Shown here: one piece after another, positions 1 through 8,941 of the stretch | Position numbering within the stretch: the first letter of the stretch is position 1 | Layout of the letters: each line of letters opens with the position of its first letter | Source: Hansschlegelia plantiphila | GTDB lineage: Bacteria > Pseudomonadota > Alphaproteobacteria > Rhizobiales > Methylopilaceae | DNA: 64,000 nt | Reading direction: 5' to 3' | Assembly: GCF_027922265.1 (NCBI RefSeq) | Contig: NZ_BSFI01000006.1 | Location: forward strand, 124,001 to 188,000 | Translations under genes and position numbers: made by a program | The notes under the pieces: model-generated | What the model was told of the DNA's origin: nothing | Database searches by the model: none | Seen by the model: only the letters and a program-made list of their open reading frames with translations

Positions 1-1
1 G

Positions 2-397
2 GCGCGGATCGCCGCGCACCGCGACAGCCGCGGCGGCGCCTGGCGCACGGTCGACGCTCCTCGAGACCTCGCCGCGGCGATCGACGCCGAAGCGACGGAA
101 AATCACGCAGTGATCGTCGACTGCCTGACGTTGTGGCTGAGCAACGCATTGTTGGCGGACGCTGACATCGAACATGAAGCGGGACTGCTTCTCGAAGCGC
201 TCGTCCGCGCGCGCGGTCCGGTCGTTCTCGTCTCGAACGAGGTCGGCTCAGGCATCGTCCCCGACAACGCGCTCGCCCGCGCGTTCCGCGACCATCAGGG
301 CCGCCTCAACCAGCGCGTCGCCGCCATCGCGGACCGCGTGACGCTGGTGGTGGCCGGCCTCCCTCTCGACCTCAAGCTCCCCAAGGAGCCCTCATGA
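2..397 (+). CDS. cobP: CobP/CobU adenosylcobinamide kinase/guanylyltransferase (C-terminal part)
   Basis: The 3' part of a reading frame that is open from the window edge; its start and P-loop lie outside. The visible 131 codons contain IVDCLTLWLSN, VLVSNEVGSGIVP and FRDHQGRLNQRVA, which are hallmark segments of the CobU/CobP family. This enzyme phosphorylates adenosylcobinamide and transfers GMP to it in the nucleotide-loop assembly stage of B12 synthesis. The stop codon overlaps the cobW start as ATGA, so the two are translationally coupled in a rightward cob operon. The identity is secure; only the N-terminal third is missing. Confidence 0.93.
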   Translation, partial: ARIAAHRDSRGGAWRTVDAPRDLAAAIDAEATENHAVIVDCLTLWLSNALLADADIEHEAGLLLEALVRARGPVVLVSNEVGSGIVPDNALARAFRDHQGRLNQRVAAIADRVTLVVAGLPLDLKLPKEPS

Positions 398-1434
398 CCG
401 AACCCGTCAAAATCCCCGCCACCGTCGTCACCGGCTTCCTTGGCGCCGGCAAGACCACGCTGATCCGCCACCTCCTCCAGAACGCCGGCGGCCGCCGCAT
501 CGCGCTGATCGTCAACGAGTTCGGCGACGTCGGCATCGACGGCGACGTGCTGCGCGCCTGCGGCAGCGACGCCTGCGCCGAGGACGACATCGTCGAGCTT
601 GCGAACGGCTGTATCTGCTGCACGGTGGCCGACGACTTCATCCCGACGATGGAGAAGATCCTCGCCCGATCCCCGGCCCCCGACTGCATCGTGATCGAGA
701 CCTCCGGCCTTGCGCTGCCGCAGCCGCTGGTGAAGGCGTTCCGCTGGCCGGAGATCGCGACCCGCGTCACCGTCGACGGCGTCGTGACGGTGGTCGACGG
801 ACCGGCCGTGCGAGACGGCCGTTTCGCCCATGACGAGGAGGCGCTCGCCGCTCAGCGCGCCGCGGACCCGAACGTCGACCATGACGATCCGATCGAGGAG
901 CTGTTCGAGGACCAGGTGCGCTCCGCCGACCTGCTGGTGCTGCACAAGGCGGACCTGATGTCCGAGGCCGAGCTTCTGCGCGTGAAGGCGGAGGTGATGA
1001 GCCACGCCACCGCCGGCGTCCGCGTCGTGGCGGCCTCGAACGGCGCGCTGCCCGCCGACGTGCTGCTGGGCCTGCTGAGCGGCGTCGAGGACAAGATCGA
1101 CGGCCGTCCGACCACCCACGAGATGGAGGGCGAGACGCAGCACGATCACGACGATTTCGACAGTTTCGTCGCCGATACGCCGGAAGCCGCCGACGCGGCG
1201 GAGCTGGAGGCGCGGGTTCGAAAGGTCCTCGACGCTCACGACGTGCTCCGTCTGAAGGGTTTCGTGCCTGTCGCCGGCAAGGCGGCGCGGCTCGTGGTGC
1301 AGGCGGTCGGATCGCGGATCGACACCTATTTCGACCGCCCCTGGCGCGACGGCGAGGCCCGCAAGGGCAGGCTCGTCGTGATCGGCGAAAAGGGGATCGA
1401 CCGCAGCGCGATCGGGGCCGCGCTTGGGGGGTGA
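394..1434 (+). CDS. cobW: CobW-type G3E-family GTPase, cobalt metallochaperone
   Basis: A 346-residue G3E P-loop GTPase. Visible motifs are the Walker A GFLGAGKTTLIRHLL near residue 15, VNEFGDVGIDGD (switch region), the metal-binding CxCC in NGCICCTV near residue 70, ETSGLALPQ, and the base-recognition HKADL near residue 185. A His/Asp-rich linker (ETQHDHDDFD, about residues 246-255) precedes a CobW_C domain. Proteins of this subfamily next to cobN are proposed to deliver cobalt to the CobNST chelatase. The gene overlaps cobP by ATGA. About 150 bp containing a palindromic repeat separate it from cobN. The exact biochemical role is inferred from family and context. Confidence 0.93.
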   Translation: MTEPVKIPATVVTGFLGAGKTTLIRHLLQNAGGRRIALIVNEFGDVGIDGDVLRACGSDACAEDDIVELANGCICCTVADDFIPTMEKILARSPAPDCIVIETSGLALPQPLVKAFRWPEIATRVTVDGVVTVVDGPAVRDGRFAHDEEALAAQRAADPNVDHDDPIEELFEDQVRSADLLVLHKADLMSEAELLRVKAEVMSHATAGVRVVAASNGALPADVLLGLLSGVEDKIDGRPTTHEMEGETQHDHDDFDSFVADTPEAADAAELEARVRKVLDAHDVLRLKGFVPVAGKAARLVVQAVGSRIDTYFDRPWRDGEARKGRLVVIGEKGIDRSAIGAALGG

Positions 1435-1448
1435 GCCTCCGCGCTCGC

Positions 1449-1560
1449 GTCCCGGCCGAAGAGCCGGGACCCGGACACGCAAGGGGTTCATAATTGAACG
1501 AACCGGCGCCGCTCAGATTGACGAGCGCCGCCGCTCCGGGTTCCGGCTCAGGGCCGGGAC
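1449..1560. repeat. Dispersed palindromic repeat between cobW and cobN (family C variant)
   Basis: Two inverted arms, about 1449-1474 (GTCCCGGCCgaagAGCCGG...) and 1536-1560 (...GGCTCAGGGCCGGGAC), are complementary with a few mismatches and enclose an AT-richer core. It resembles the CGTCATGCCGG-type elements elsewhere in the window but has GTCCCGG arms. It ends about 25 bp before the cobN start codon, so it forms most of the cobN upstream leader. Confidence 0.65.
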
Positions 1561-1585
1561 ATCATGTCGAGCTTGAAGGAACCCG

Positions 1586-4500
1586 ATGCATCTCCTGAAG
1601 GCTCAAGGCCAGCCGATCGGCGACGGGACGGAGGCGGTCGATCTCGACCTGTCGCCGGCCGACATCGTCATCGTGTCGGCCGCCGACACGGAGATCGCAG
1701 GCCTCGCCCGCGCGCAGGCTGCGCTCGGGCCGGGCGCGCCGAGCCTGCGGCTCGCGAGCCTCCAGAAGCTCCGCCACAACATGTCGGTCGACCTGTTCCT
1801 GGAGAAGACCGTCGCGCGCTCCAGGCTGCTGGTGCTGCGCCTGCTCGGCGGCGCCGCCTACTGGCCCTATGGCGTCGAGGAAAGCGTGCGGATCGCCAAG
1901 CGCCACGGCGTCAGGCTCGCGGTGATGCCGGGATGCGGCAACGCCGACCCGGACCTGATCGCCCGATCGACCGTGCCGGCGGCGGAGTCCGAGCGGCTTT
2001 GGCGGACGCTGGTCGAAGGCGGGCCAGACAATCTTTCCGCCGCTTTGCGCGCCTGCCGGTCGTGGCTCGACGGCGCGCCGCCGCCTGACGAGCCGAAGCC
2101 CGTCCCCGCCGCCGGCCTGTTCTGGCCGGGGCTGCCCTCGCCCGACCTCGACGTGATCCGCGCGCGGTGGCCGGAAGGCGCGAGCGTCGCGCCGATCGTG
2201 TTCTACCGCGCGCAGTTCCAGGCGGGCGACGTCGCGCCCGTCGAGGCGCTGGTCGCGGCGCTGGCGGAACGCGGGTTAGGCGCGCTGCCGATCTACGTCT
2301 CTTCGCTGAAGGACGCCGCGGCGGCCGCCTTCGTGCGCGAGACCTTCGCGGCGACCGCGCCGGACGTCGTGCTGAACGCGACCGCCTTCGCGGTGTCGAA
2401 GCCCGGCGCCGAATGGGCCGCGACGCCGCTCGACTCGGCGGATGCGCCCGTGCTGCAGGTCGTCTTCGCCGGCATGGACCGCGCGACCTGGGAGGGCTCG
2501 CCACGCGGCCTCGGCGCGCGCGATCTCGCGATGTCGGTGTCGCTGCCGGAGATCGACGGCCGGCTGATGACCCGCGCCGTGGCGTTCAAGTCCGCGGGCC
2601 GGTTCGATCAGGCGACCGAGACCGAAGTCGTCGCGCTGGAGCCCGTCGCCGACCGCATCGGCTTCGTCGCCGACCTCGCCGCCAACTGGGCCGGCTTGCG
2701 CCGGACGCCCAGGAGCGAGCGGCGCATAGCGCTGATCCTCGCGAACTACCCGACCGGGGCGGCGCGCCTCGCGAACGGCGTCGGGCTCGACACGCCGGCG
2801 AGCACGGCGGTGATGCTTCGGGCTCTCCGGGACGCCGGTTACGACGGCGAAGAGGCGCCGGAGACCGGAGCAGCGGTCGTCGCGGTGATGACGGCGGCTC
2901 TTGAAGCTTCGCTGACGTCCAGGCAGAGGAGCGCTGCTCTTCACCTCTCCCCGGCGGGGAGAGGTCGGCGCGCAGCGCCGGGTGAGGGGGTCCAGCCGTC
3001 TCCGAATAACGCGAAGGCCCCCTCACCCGCCGCGGCTGACGCCGCGTCGACCTCTCCCCGCCGGGGAGAGGTGAGCGGCGCCGACGCGCCGCTCCTGTCG
3101 CTCGAAGCCTACCAGCGCTTTCTGGATTCGCTTCCCGCCGCCGCACGCGACAAGATGCTCTCCCGCTGGGGCGCGCCCGAGAGCGACCCCACTTTGGACG
3201 CGGAGGCCAACGCCTTCCGCCTCGCGATCCGCCGATACGGCAATCTCGTCCTCGGCGTGCAGCCGTCGCGCGGGTTCGACGTCGACCCGAAGGCCGCCCA
3301 TCACGACCCCGACCTGCCGCCGCCGCACGGCCACCTCGCCTTCTACGCGTGGCTGCGCGAGAGCTTTGGCGCGCAGGCGATCGTCCATGTCGGCAAGCAC
3401 GGCAACCTCGAATGGCTGCCGGGCAAGGCGCTCGCGCTGTCGGCCGACTGCTTCCCCGAGATCGCACTCGGTCCCCTGCCCCACGTCTATCCCTTCATCG
3501 TCAACGACCCCGGCGAGGGCGCGGCGGCGAAGCGCCGGACCTCGGCGGTCATCGTCGATCATCTAACCCCGCCGCTCGCCCGCGCCGAAGGAACAGCGAG
3601 CCTGCGCGAGGTCGAGACGCTGGTCGACGAATACGCCGAGGCTCAGGGGCTCGATCCGCGCCGCGCGAAACTGCTCGGGCGGCAGATCCTGGAGCGCGCC
3701 GCGGATCTCGGGCTCGACCGCGACTGCGGCTTCTCGATCGCCGACGATCCGGACGACGCGCTGAGCAAGCTCGACGCCTTCCTGTGCGAGGTGAAGGAGC
3801 TTCAGGTCCGCAACGGGCTCCACGTCTTCGGCCGCTCGCCGGTCGGCCTGAAGCGGGCGGAGCTTCTGGTCGCGCTCGCCCGCCCGCCGCGTGGAAGCCG
3901 GCCGGGCGACGCGTCGCTGCTGAGGGCGCTCGCGGGCGATCTTGGGCTCGAGGGCTTCGATCCGCTCGCCGCGGATTTCGCCGCGCCATGGACGGACCCA
4001 AGGCCCGAGAGTCTCGCCGGCCTGTCGGACGACGCCTGGCGCACGGCGGGCGATACGGTTGAGCGGCTGGAAGCGCTGGCCCTGCAGCTGGTGGCGGAGA
4101 CGGTCCAGACCCCACCGCCGTCGTCCTCCGGCTTGACCGGAGGACCCATGTTCGACATCGAGCTCGACGCCCGAGATGGGTGGTCCGGTCAAGCCGGACC
4201 ACGACGGGGAGTTTTGGCTTCGGACGGAACGCACGTTTCGCTCCCCGCCACTCACGCGGTGCTCGACGAGATCGCGACCGTCATCGCCCCCCGCGTCGAC
4301 GCATCCGGCGCGGCCGAGCTCGCCGGCCTGCTGACGGCGCTCGACGGCCGCTTCGTGCGCCCCGGCCCGTCCGGCGCGCCGACGCGCGCGCGGCTGGACG
4401 CGCTGCCGACGGGACGCAACTTCTTCGCGCTGGATCCGCGCTCGGCCCCGACCGAGGCCGCATGGACGCTCGGCCGCAAGGCCGCCGACGTGCTCTGCCG

Positions 4501-5752
4501 CCGCCACTACCAGGACCACGGGGAGTGGCCGAAGCGGCTCGCGATCTCGGCCTGGGGCACAGCCAACATGCGCACCGGCGGCGACGACATCGCCCAGGCG
4601 CTCGCGCTGATGGGCGTCGCGCCGCAATGGGAGGCTGGATCGAGCCGGGTCGTGGGACTGGAGGTCCTGCCGCTCTCCGAGCTTCACCGGCCCCGCATCG
4701 ACGTGCTGTTCCGCATCTCGGGCTTCTTCCGCGACGCCTTCCCGTTCCAGATCGACCTCATCGACGAGGCCGTGCGGCTCGCGGCCGACCGCGACGAGCC
4801 CGACGACGCCAATCCGATCGCCGCCCGCGTCCGCGCGGAGCGCGCGGCCGGGCGCGTGGCGCATTCCATATTCGGCGCGCGCCCCGGCGCCTACGGAACC
4901 GGGCTCGCGCCGCTGCTGAACGAAGGCGCATGGGAGACGCGCGCGGACCTTGCCGAGGCCTATCTCGCGGCGAGCGGCTTCGCCTATGCGCAAGGGATCG
5001 AAGGCGCGCCCGCCCGCGCCGAGCTCGACGCGCTGGCGGGAAGCGTCGATGGCGTCGTGCAGACGCAGGACGCACGCGAATACGACCTGCTGGACAGCGA
5101 CGACGTCCACGAATTCGCCGGCGGCCTGTCGGCCGCGGTCGAGAAGCTTTCAGGCAGCGCGCCTGCGATCTACCACCTCGACACCTCGCGCACCGAGACG
5201 CCGGTCGTGCGCTCGCTCGCCGAGGAGATCGCGCTCGTCGTGCGCGCCCGCGCCTCGAACCCGAAATGGATCGCCGCGATGCGGGAGCATGGCCACAAGG
5301 GCGCGGCCGAGATGCTGGCGACGGTTCAGAACCTCTCGGGATTCGCAGCCACAACCGACGCCGTCGGCAGCCATCAGTTCGACGCGCTCTACGACGCTTA
5401 TCTCTGCGACGCCGAGACCCGCGATTTCATCGCGGACGCGAATCCGCACGCGCTGGTCGCGATGGCCAAGGCGTTTCTGGAGGCCGAGCGACGCGGCTTC
5501 TGGCGCCCGAAGCGGAACAGCGCCGCGCCCGACCTCGCCGCGCTCGTGACCTCCAAGCCAGATGGCTCCGCTCTTCACCTCTCCCCGGCGGGGAGAGGTC
5601 GGCCCGAAGGGACGGGTGAGGGGGAACGGTCTTATCCGGATAAGGCGGAAGCCCCCTCACCCGCTCGGCTTCGCCTCGCGACCTCTCCCCGCCGGGGAGA
5701 GGTGAAGAGCGCCGCGCCACGCGCGCCGCACATCAAGACGGAGGCCCCATGA
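1586..5752 (+). CDS. cobN: CobN, large subunit of aerobic cobaltochelatase, with in-frame repeat insertions
   Basis: A 1388-residue CobN/magnesium-chelatase H-type protein, which binds hydrogenobyrinic acid a,c-diamide and inserts cobalt with CobS/CobT (not in this window). Family segments include HVGKHGNLEWLPGKAL, VNDPGEGAAAKRR, LHVFGRSPVG, YHLDTSRTETPVVRSL and MREHGHKGAAEM. The start is supported by a GAAGGA ribosome site just upstream. Family members are usually near 1270 residues. The excess is explained by three low-complexity stretches that coincide with palindromic DNA repeats: about residues 451-497, 845-874 and 1329-1375, the last close to the C-terminus. All three keep the frame open. 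The stop overlaps the cobO start as ATGA. Identity is certain; the effect of the insertions is unknown. Confidence 0.97.
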   Translation: MHLLKAQGQPIGDGTEAVDLDLSPADIVIVSAADTEIAGLARAQAALGPGAPSLRLASLQKLRHNMSVDLFLEKTVARSRLLVLRLLGGAAYWPYGVEESVRIAKRHGVRLAVMPGCGNADPDLIARSTVPAAESERLWRTLVEGGPDNLSAALRACRSWLDGAPPPDEPKPVPAAGLFWPGLPSPDLDVIRARWPEGASVAPIVFYRAQFQAGDVAPVEALVAALAERGLGALPIYVSSLKDAAAAAFVRETFAATAPDVVLNATAFAVSKPGAEWAATPLDSADAPVLQVVFAGMDRATWEGSPRGLGARDLAMSVSLPEIDGRLMTRAVAFKSAGRFDQATETEVVALEPVADRIGFVADLAANWAGLRRTPRSERRIALILANYPTGAARLANGVGLDTPASTAVMLRALRDAGYDGEEAPETGAAVVAVMTAALEASLTSRQRSAALHLSPAGRGRRAAPGEGVQPSPNNAKAPSPAAADAASTSPRRGEVSGADAPLLSLEAYQRFLDSLPAAARDKMLSRWGAPESDPTLDAEANAFRLAIRRYGNLVLGVQPSRGFDVDPKAAHHDPDLPPPHGHLAFYAWLRESFGAQAIVHVGKHGNLEWLPGKALALSADCFPEIALGPLPHVYPFIVNDPGEGAAAKRRTSAVIVDHLTPPLARAEGTASLREVETLVDEYAEAQGLDPRRAKLLGRQILERAADLGLDRDCGFSIADDPDDALSKLDAFLCEVKELQVRNGLHVFGRSPVGLKRAELLVALARPPRGSRPGDASLLRALAGDLGLEGFDPLAADFAAPWTDPRPESLAGLSDDAWRTAGDTVERLEALALQLVAETVQTPPPSSSGLTGGPMFDIELDARDGWSGQAGPRRGVLASDGTHVSLPATHAVLDEIATVIAPRVDASGAAELAGLLTALDGRFVRPGPSGAPTRARLDALPTGRNFFALDPRSAPTEAAWTLGRKAADVLCRRHYQDHGEWPKRLAISAWGTANMRTGGDDIAQALALMGVAPQWEAGSSRVVGLEVLPLSELHRPRIDVLFRISGFFRDAFPFQIDLIDEAVRLAADRDEPDDANPIAARVRAERAAGRVAHSIFGARPGAYGTGLAPLLNEGAWETRADLAEAYLAASGFAYAQGIEGAPARAELDALAGSVDGVVQTQDAREYDLLDSDDVHEFAGGLSAAVEKLSGSAPAIYHLDTSRTETPVVRSLAEEIALVVRARASNPKWIAAMREHGHKGAAEMLATVQNLSGFAATTDAVGSHQFDALYDAYLCDAETRDFIADANPHALVAMAKAFLEAERRGFWRPKRNSAAPDLAALVTSKPDGSALHLSPAGRGRPEGTGEGERSYPDKAEAPSPARLRLATSPRRGEVKSAAPRAPHIKTEAP
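2936..3076. repeat. Family A palindromic repeat inside cobN (copy 1)
   Basis: Inverted arms at 2936-2967 (GCTCTTCACCTCTCCCCGGC...) and 3049-3074 (ACCTCTCCCCGCCGGGGAGAGGTGA region), with an inner complementary pair GGGTGAGGGGG (2980-2990) and CCCCCTCACCC (3018-3028). Each arm is itself a hairpin. It is translated in frame as LHLSPAGRGR...APSPA...TSPRRGEV within CobN. Confidence 0.9.
4118..4206. repeat. Family B double-hairpin repeat inside cobN
   Basis: The outer arms CCGTCGTCCTCCGGCTTG... (4118-4140) and ...CAAGCCGGACCACGACGG (4184-4206) are inverted copies. Each half also folds alone: GTCCTCCGG...CCGGAGGAC at 4123-4145 and GTGGTCCGG...CCGGACCAC at 4179-4201. It is read in frame as SGLTGGP...WSGQAGPRRG. 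A related copy lies at 35263-35370. Confidence 0.85.
5570..5710. repeat. Family A palindromic repeat inside the 3' end of cobN (copy 2)
   Basis: Perfect 32-bp inverted arms, starting GCTCTTCACC at 5570 and ending GGTGAAGAGC at 5710. The inner pair is GGGTGAGGGG / CCCCTCACCC. It is translated in the same frame and orientation as copy 1 (ALHLSPAGRGR...GEG...APSPA...TSPRRGEV), and adds about 47 residues just before the CobN stop. Confidence 0.92.
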
Positions 5753-6354
5753 CCACCGAAGATCCCGCCCGCCACGCCGAGAAGATGAAGGCCCGCAAGG
5801 CGCATCAGGACAAAATCGTCTCCGAGCGCCAGTCCGAAAAGGGCCTGCTGATCGTCCACACCGGCAAGGGCAAGGGCAAGTCGACCGCCGCGTTCGGCAT
5901 GGCGATGCGCGCGATCGCCCATGGCATGAAGGTCGGCGTCGTGCAGTTCATCAAGGGTCCGTGGGAGAGCGGCGAGCGCGACCTGCTGCGCAGGTTCCCC
6001 GATCAGGTCGAGGTCCACGCCATGGGCGAGGGCTTCACCTGGGAGACGCAGGACCGCGAGCGCGACGTGAAAGCGGCGCGTGAGGCCTGGGAGATGTCGA
6101 AGCGGTTCATCGACGATCCGGACGTGAAGCTCGTCATCCTGGACGAGCTCAACATCGTGCTGCGCTACGACTATCTCGATCTGCAGGAGGTGCTGGCGGC
6201 GCTGAAGAACCGGCCGGCCGACTGCCACGTCGTCGTCACCGGCCGCAACGCCAAGGACGAGATGATCGAGCTCGCCGACCTCGTCACCGAGATGACGCAG
6301 GTGAAACATCCGTTCCGCGACGGCGTGAAGGCGCAGGCGGGGATCGAATTTTGA
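5749..6354 (+). CDS. cobO: CobO, cob(I)yrinic acid a,c-diamide adenosyltransferase
   Basis: A 201-residue CobA/CobO-type corrinoid adenosyltransferase. It carries the P-loop [18 protein letters not shown] near residue 40, followed by [15 protein letters not shown] and the Walker B-like [17 protein letters not shown]. It attaches the 5'-deoxyadenosyl group to reduced cobalt after CobNST has inserted the metal. The charged N-terminal extension ([16 protein letters not shown]) is usual for the family. The start codon overlaps the cobN stop, and cobQ begins 19 bp downstream, so cobN-cobO-cobQ form one operon in pathway order. Confidence 0.97.
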   Translation: MTTEDPARHAEKMKARKAHQDKIVSERQSEKGLLIVHTGKGKGKSTAAFGMAMRAIAHGMKVGVVQFIKGPWESGERDLLRRFPDQVEVHAMGEGFTWETQDRERDVKAAREAWEMSKRFIDDPDVKLVILDELNIVLRYDYLDLQEVLAALKNRPADCHVVVTGRNAKDEMIELADLVTEMTQVKHPFRDGVKAQAGIEF

Positions 6355-6373
6355 ACTTGCCGCCCCGTCCGTG

Positions 6374-7846
6374 ATGCGCCCCCCCACTCCCGCGATCATG
6401 TTCCAGGGCACCGGCTCGAACGTCGGCAAGTCGCTGGTGGTCGCAGGGCTCTGCAGGCTGCTGGCGCGCCGCGGCCTCGCTGTCGCGCCGTTCAAGCCGC
6501 AGAACATGTCGAACAACGCGGCGGTGTCGGCCGACGGCGGCGAGATCGGGCGGGCGCAGGCGCTGCAGGCGCGGGCGGCGGGGCTCGCGCCCGTCGTCGA
6601 CATGAACCCCGTGCTGCTCAAGCCCGAGAGCGAAACCGGCAGCCAGGTGGTGGTCCAGGGCCGTCGGCTCGGCAGCTACAAGGGGCGCGCCTATGCCGAC
6701 CTCAAACCGTCGCTGATGCCCGCCGTGCTCGAAAGCTTCGAGCGGCTGGCGGCGTACGCCGACATCGTACTGGTCGAGGGCGCCGGGAGCGCGGCCGAGG
6801 TCAATCTCCGAGCCAATGACATCGCCAATATGGGATTCGCAGAGGCGGCTAACGTCCCGGTCGTCCTGATCGGCGACATCGACCGCGGCGGCGTGATCGC
6901 GACCCTCGTCGGCACGCATGCGCTGCTGCCGGCGCAGGATCTCGCCCTCATTCGGGGGTTCCTCATCAACCGCTTCCGCGGAGATGTTTCGATCTTCAAT
7001 GAGGGGCTTAGAACGATCTCTTCACGCACTGCTTGGCCCTCGCTCGGCGTCGTGCCGTGGTTTTCAGACGCCGGCAAACTACCGGCCGAGGATTCGGTCG
7101 ACCTGGCGTCGCGGACCCGGAACGCTTCCGGCGCGGTGAAGATCGTGGCGCTATCCCTGCCGCGGATCGCGAATTTCGACGACCTCGACCCGCTCTCGCT
7201 GGAGCCGGGTGTGGCGCTGGAGCTGTTGCCGCTGGGCGCGCCGATCCCGGCCGACGCCGACCTCGTGCTGATCCCGGGCTCCAAGGCGACGATCGCCGAT
7301 CTTGCCGCGCTCAAGGCCTGCGGGTGGGAGTCCGACGTCATCGCGCATGTCCGCCGCGGCGGCCGCGTGATCGGGCTCTGCGGGGGCTACCAGATGCTGG
7401 GCAGGCGCGTGGCGGACCCAGACGGCGTCGAGGGCCCTCCCGGCGAGGCGGTTGGGCTCGGCCTGCTCGACGTCGAGACGGTCCTCGGCGGCGACAAGAC
7501 GCTCGCCCGCGTCTCGGGGCGCCATAGGGCGAGCGGCGAAACGGTCGCGGCCTATGAGATTCATATGGGACGCACCTTCGGACCCGACTCGGCACGCGCG
7601 CCGTTCGAGATCGACGGCCGGCCCGAGGGGGCCGCGTCAGCGGACGGGCGCGTGATCGGGTGCTATCTCCACGGCGTCTTCGCCGAAGACGGCTTCCGGC
7701 GGGCGTTCCTCGCCCAGCTCGGCCTCACGCCGGGCGGCTTCTCCTACGAGGCGACGGTCGATTCCACGCTCGACGCGCTGGCGGACCATCTCGGGGCGCA
7801 TCTCGACGTCGACGCGATTCTCGCGATCGCGCGGTCGCGGGCGTGA
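6374..7846 (+). CDS. cobQ: CobQ, cobyric acid synthase (glutamine-hydrolysing)
   Basis: A 490-residue amidotransferase that amidates carboxylates b, d, e and g of adenosylcobyrinic diamide. The N-terminal dethiobiotin-synthetase-like ATPase domain shows [19 protein letters not shown] and [10 protein letters not shown]. The C-terminal type I glutaminase domain has the nucleophile Cys in [14 protein letters not shown] and the triad His in GCYLHGVF. The start used is ATG at 6374; the GTG codon just before it (6371) is an alternative. The gene is convergent with cobD, with only 8 bp between the stops. Confidence 0.97.
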   Translation: MRPPTPAIMFQGTGSNVGKSLVVAGLCRLLARRGLAVAPFKPQNMSNNAAVSADGGEIGRAQALQARAAGLAPVVDMNPVLLKPESETGSQVVVQGRRLGSYKGRAYADLKPSLMPAVLESFERLAAYADIVLVEGAGSAAEVNLRANDIANMGFAEAANVPVVLIGDIDRGGVIATLVGTHALLPAQDLALIRGFLINRFRGDVSIFNEGLRTISSRTAWPSLGVVPWFSDAGKLPAEDSVDLASRTRNASGAVKIVALSLPRIANFDDLDPLSLEPGVALELLPLGAPIPADADLVLIPGSKATIADLAALKACGWESDVIAHVRRGGRVIGLCGGYQMLGRRVADPDGVEGPPGEAVGLGLLDVETVLGGDKTLARVSGRHRASGETVAAYEIHMGRTFGPDSARAPFEIDGRPEGAASADGRVIGCYLHGVFAEDGFRRAFLAQLGLTPGGFSYEATVDSTLDALADHLGAHLDVDAILAIARSRA

Positions 7847-7854
7847 GCGCGCCG

Positions 7855-8838
7855 TCAGCGCGCCGCGAGCAGGGCGGCGCCGAGGACCAGCGCGATCAGG
7901 CCGGCATGCACGAGGCAGGCCGCCCGGAAAAGCTTGAGCGAGACGATAAGATCCGCGGGCGTCGCCGCTTGACGGCCGCCCGCGTTCATCCAGGGGTCGT
8001 CGACCAGCGCGCCGGAATAGACGCGCGGACCGCCCAGCGCGAGGCCGAGCGCGCCGCCCATCGCCGATTCCGGCCAGCCGGCGTTGGGCGAGGCGTGACG
8101 GCGCGCGTCGCGTCCCATGGCGGCGAGCCCGGCGCGCGCGTCACGTCCCGTGAGGAGCGCGGCGATCACCACCACAAGTCCGGACAGCCGCGCGGGGATC
8201 AGGTTCACGAGGTCGTCGAACCGCGCCGACGCCCAGCCGAAGGCGCGATGCAGCTCGGTCTTGTGGCCGATCATGCTGTCGGCGGTGTTGATCGCCTTGT
8301 AGGCGAACAGGCCGGGCAGCCCGAACAGCAGGCACCAGAAGGCCGGCGCCACCACGCCGTCGGCGAAGTTCTCGGCGCACGATTCGATCGCCGCCCGCGA
8401 GACGCCGGCCTCGTCGAGGCGCTTGGGGTCGCGCCCCACGATCATCGACACCGCCTGCCGGGCGGCGTCGAGCCCGCCCGCCGCGAACGCCTTGCCCACC
8501 GCCGCGACATGGTCGTGCAGGCTGCGCTGGGCGATGAGGATCGACGCGACCGCCCCCTCCAGAACCACGCCGAACGGGATCGTGCCGAAGGTCCGGGCGA
8601 TCAGCCCGCCGACCAGTGCTGCTCCTGCGATGATCACGACAAGCGCGACGACGCCCCGGCGTCTTCGCGTCGCCTCGTCGAGCTCCAGCCGGTTGAGCCG
8701 CTTGTCGAGCCAGCCGATGGCCCGGCCCATCACCACGACGGGATGGGCGAGCCGCCGCCATACGGGGGCCGGATCGCCGAACGCCGCGTCGACGGCGAGC
8801 GCGATCAGCAGGAGCAAGGCGTTGTGAACGAGGTACAA
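7855..8838 (-). CDS. cobD: CobD/CbiB adenosylcobinamide-phosphate synthase, membrane protein
   Basis: A multi-pass integral membrane protein that joins aminopropanol to cobyric acid. The family signature begins ALLLLIALAVDAAFGDP, followed by WRRLAHPVVVMGRAIGWLD. An inner stretch has ESCAENFADGVVAPAFW and INTADSMIGHKTELH, which are strongly conserved in CbiB. The frame stays open further upstream, but an ATG start at 9150 would run through the oppositely oriented DUF1636 gene and add low-complexity sequence. The TTG at 8838 gives 327 residues, the normal family length, so it is preferred. The exact start is uncertain. Confidence 0.9.
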   Translation of the reverse strand: MYLVHNALLLLIALAVDAAFGDPAPVWRRLAHPVVVMGRAIGWLDKRLNRLELDEATRRRRGVVALVVIIAGAALVGGLIARTFGTIPFGVVLEGAVASILIAQRSLHDHVAAVGKAFAAGGLDAARQAVSMIVGRDPKRLDEAGVSRAAIESCAENFADGVVAPAFWCLLFGLPGLFAYKAINTADSMIGHKTELHRAFGWASARFDDLVNLIPARLSGLVVVIAALLTGRDARAGLAAMGRDARRHASPNAGWPESAMGGALGLALGGPRVYSGALVDDPWMNAGGRQAATPADLIVSLKLFRAACLVHAGLIALVLGAALLAAR

Positions 8839-8941
8839 GGCGTCGGTCGCTCCATCGGCCGCGGCGACGGGAGTCTCGCGCGGGCCGCGAAACTCCGCGA
8901 CACGGCGGGCGCCGTCAACGCATTCCCGGAGACGATTTGAG

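Noticed and set aside
295-1491. Long minus-strand open frame opposite cobW (398 codons)
   Set aside because: It is the antisense of cobW in a very GC-rich region where stop codons are rare; no family motif and no ribosome site.
2936-3076. Family A elements as CRISPR-like repeats or terminators
   Set aside because: Only isolated copies, no regular spacing and no T-tract; they are dispersed palindromes, two of them coding.
5632-6621. Minus-strand open frame over cobO (329 codons)
   Set aside because: A shadow of cobO and of the family A repeat; no recognisable domain.
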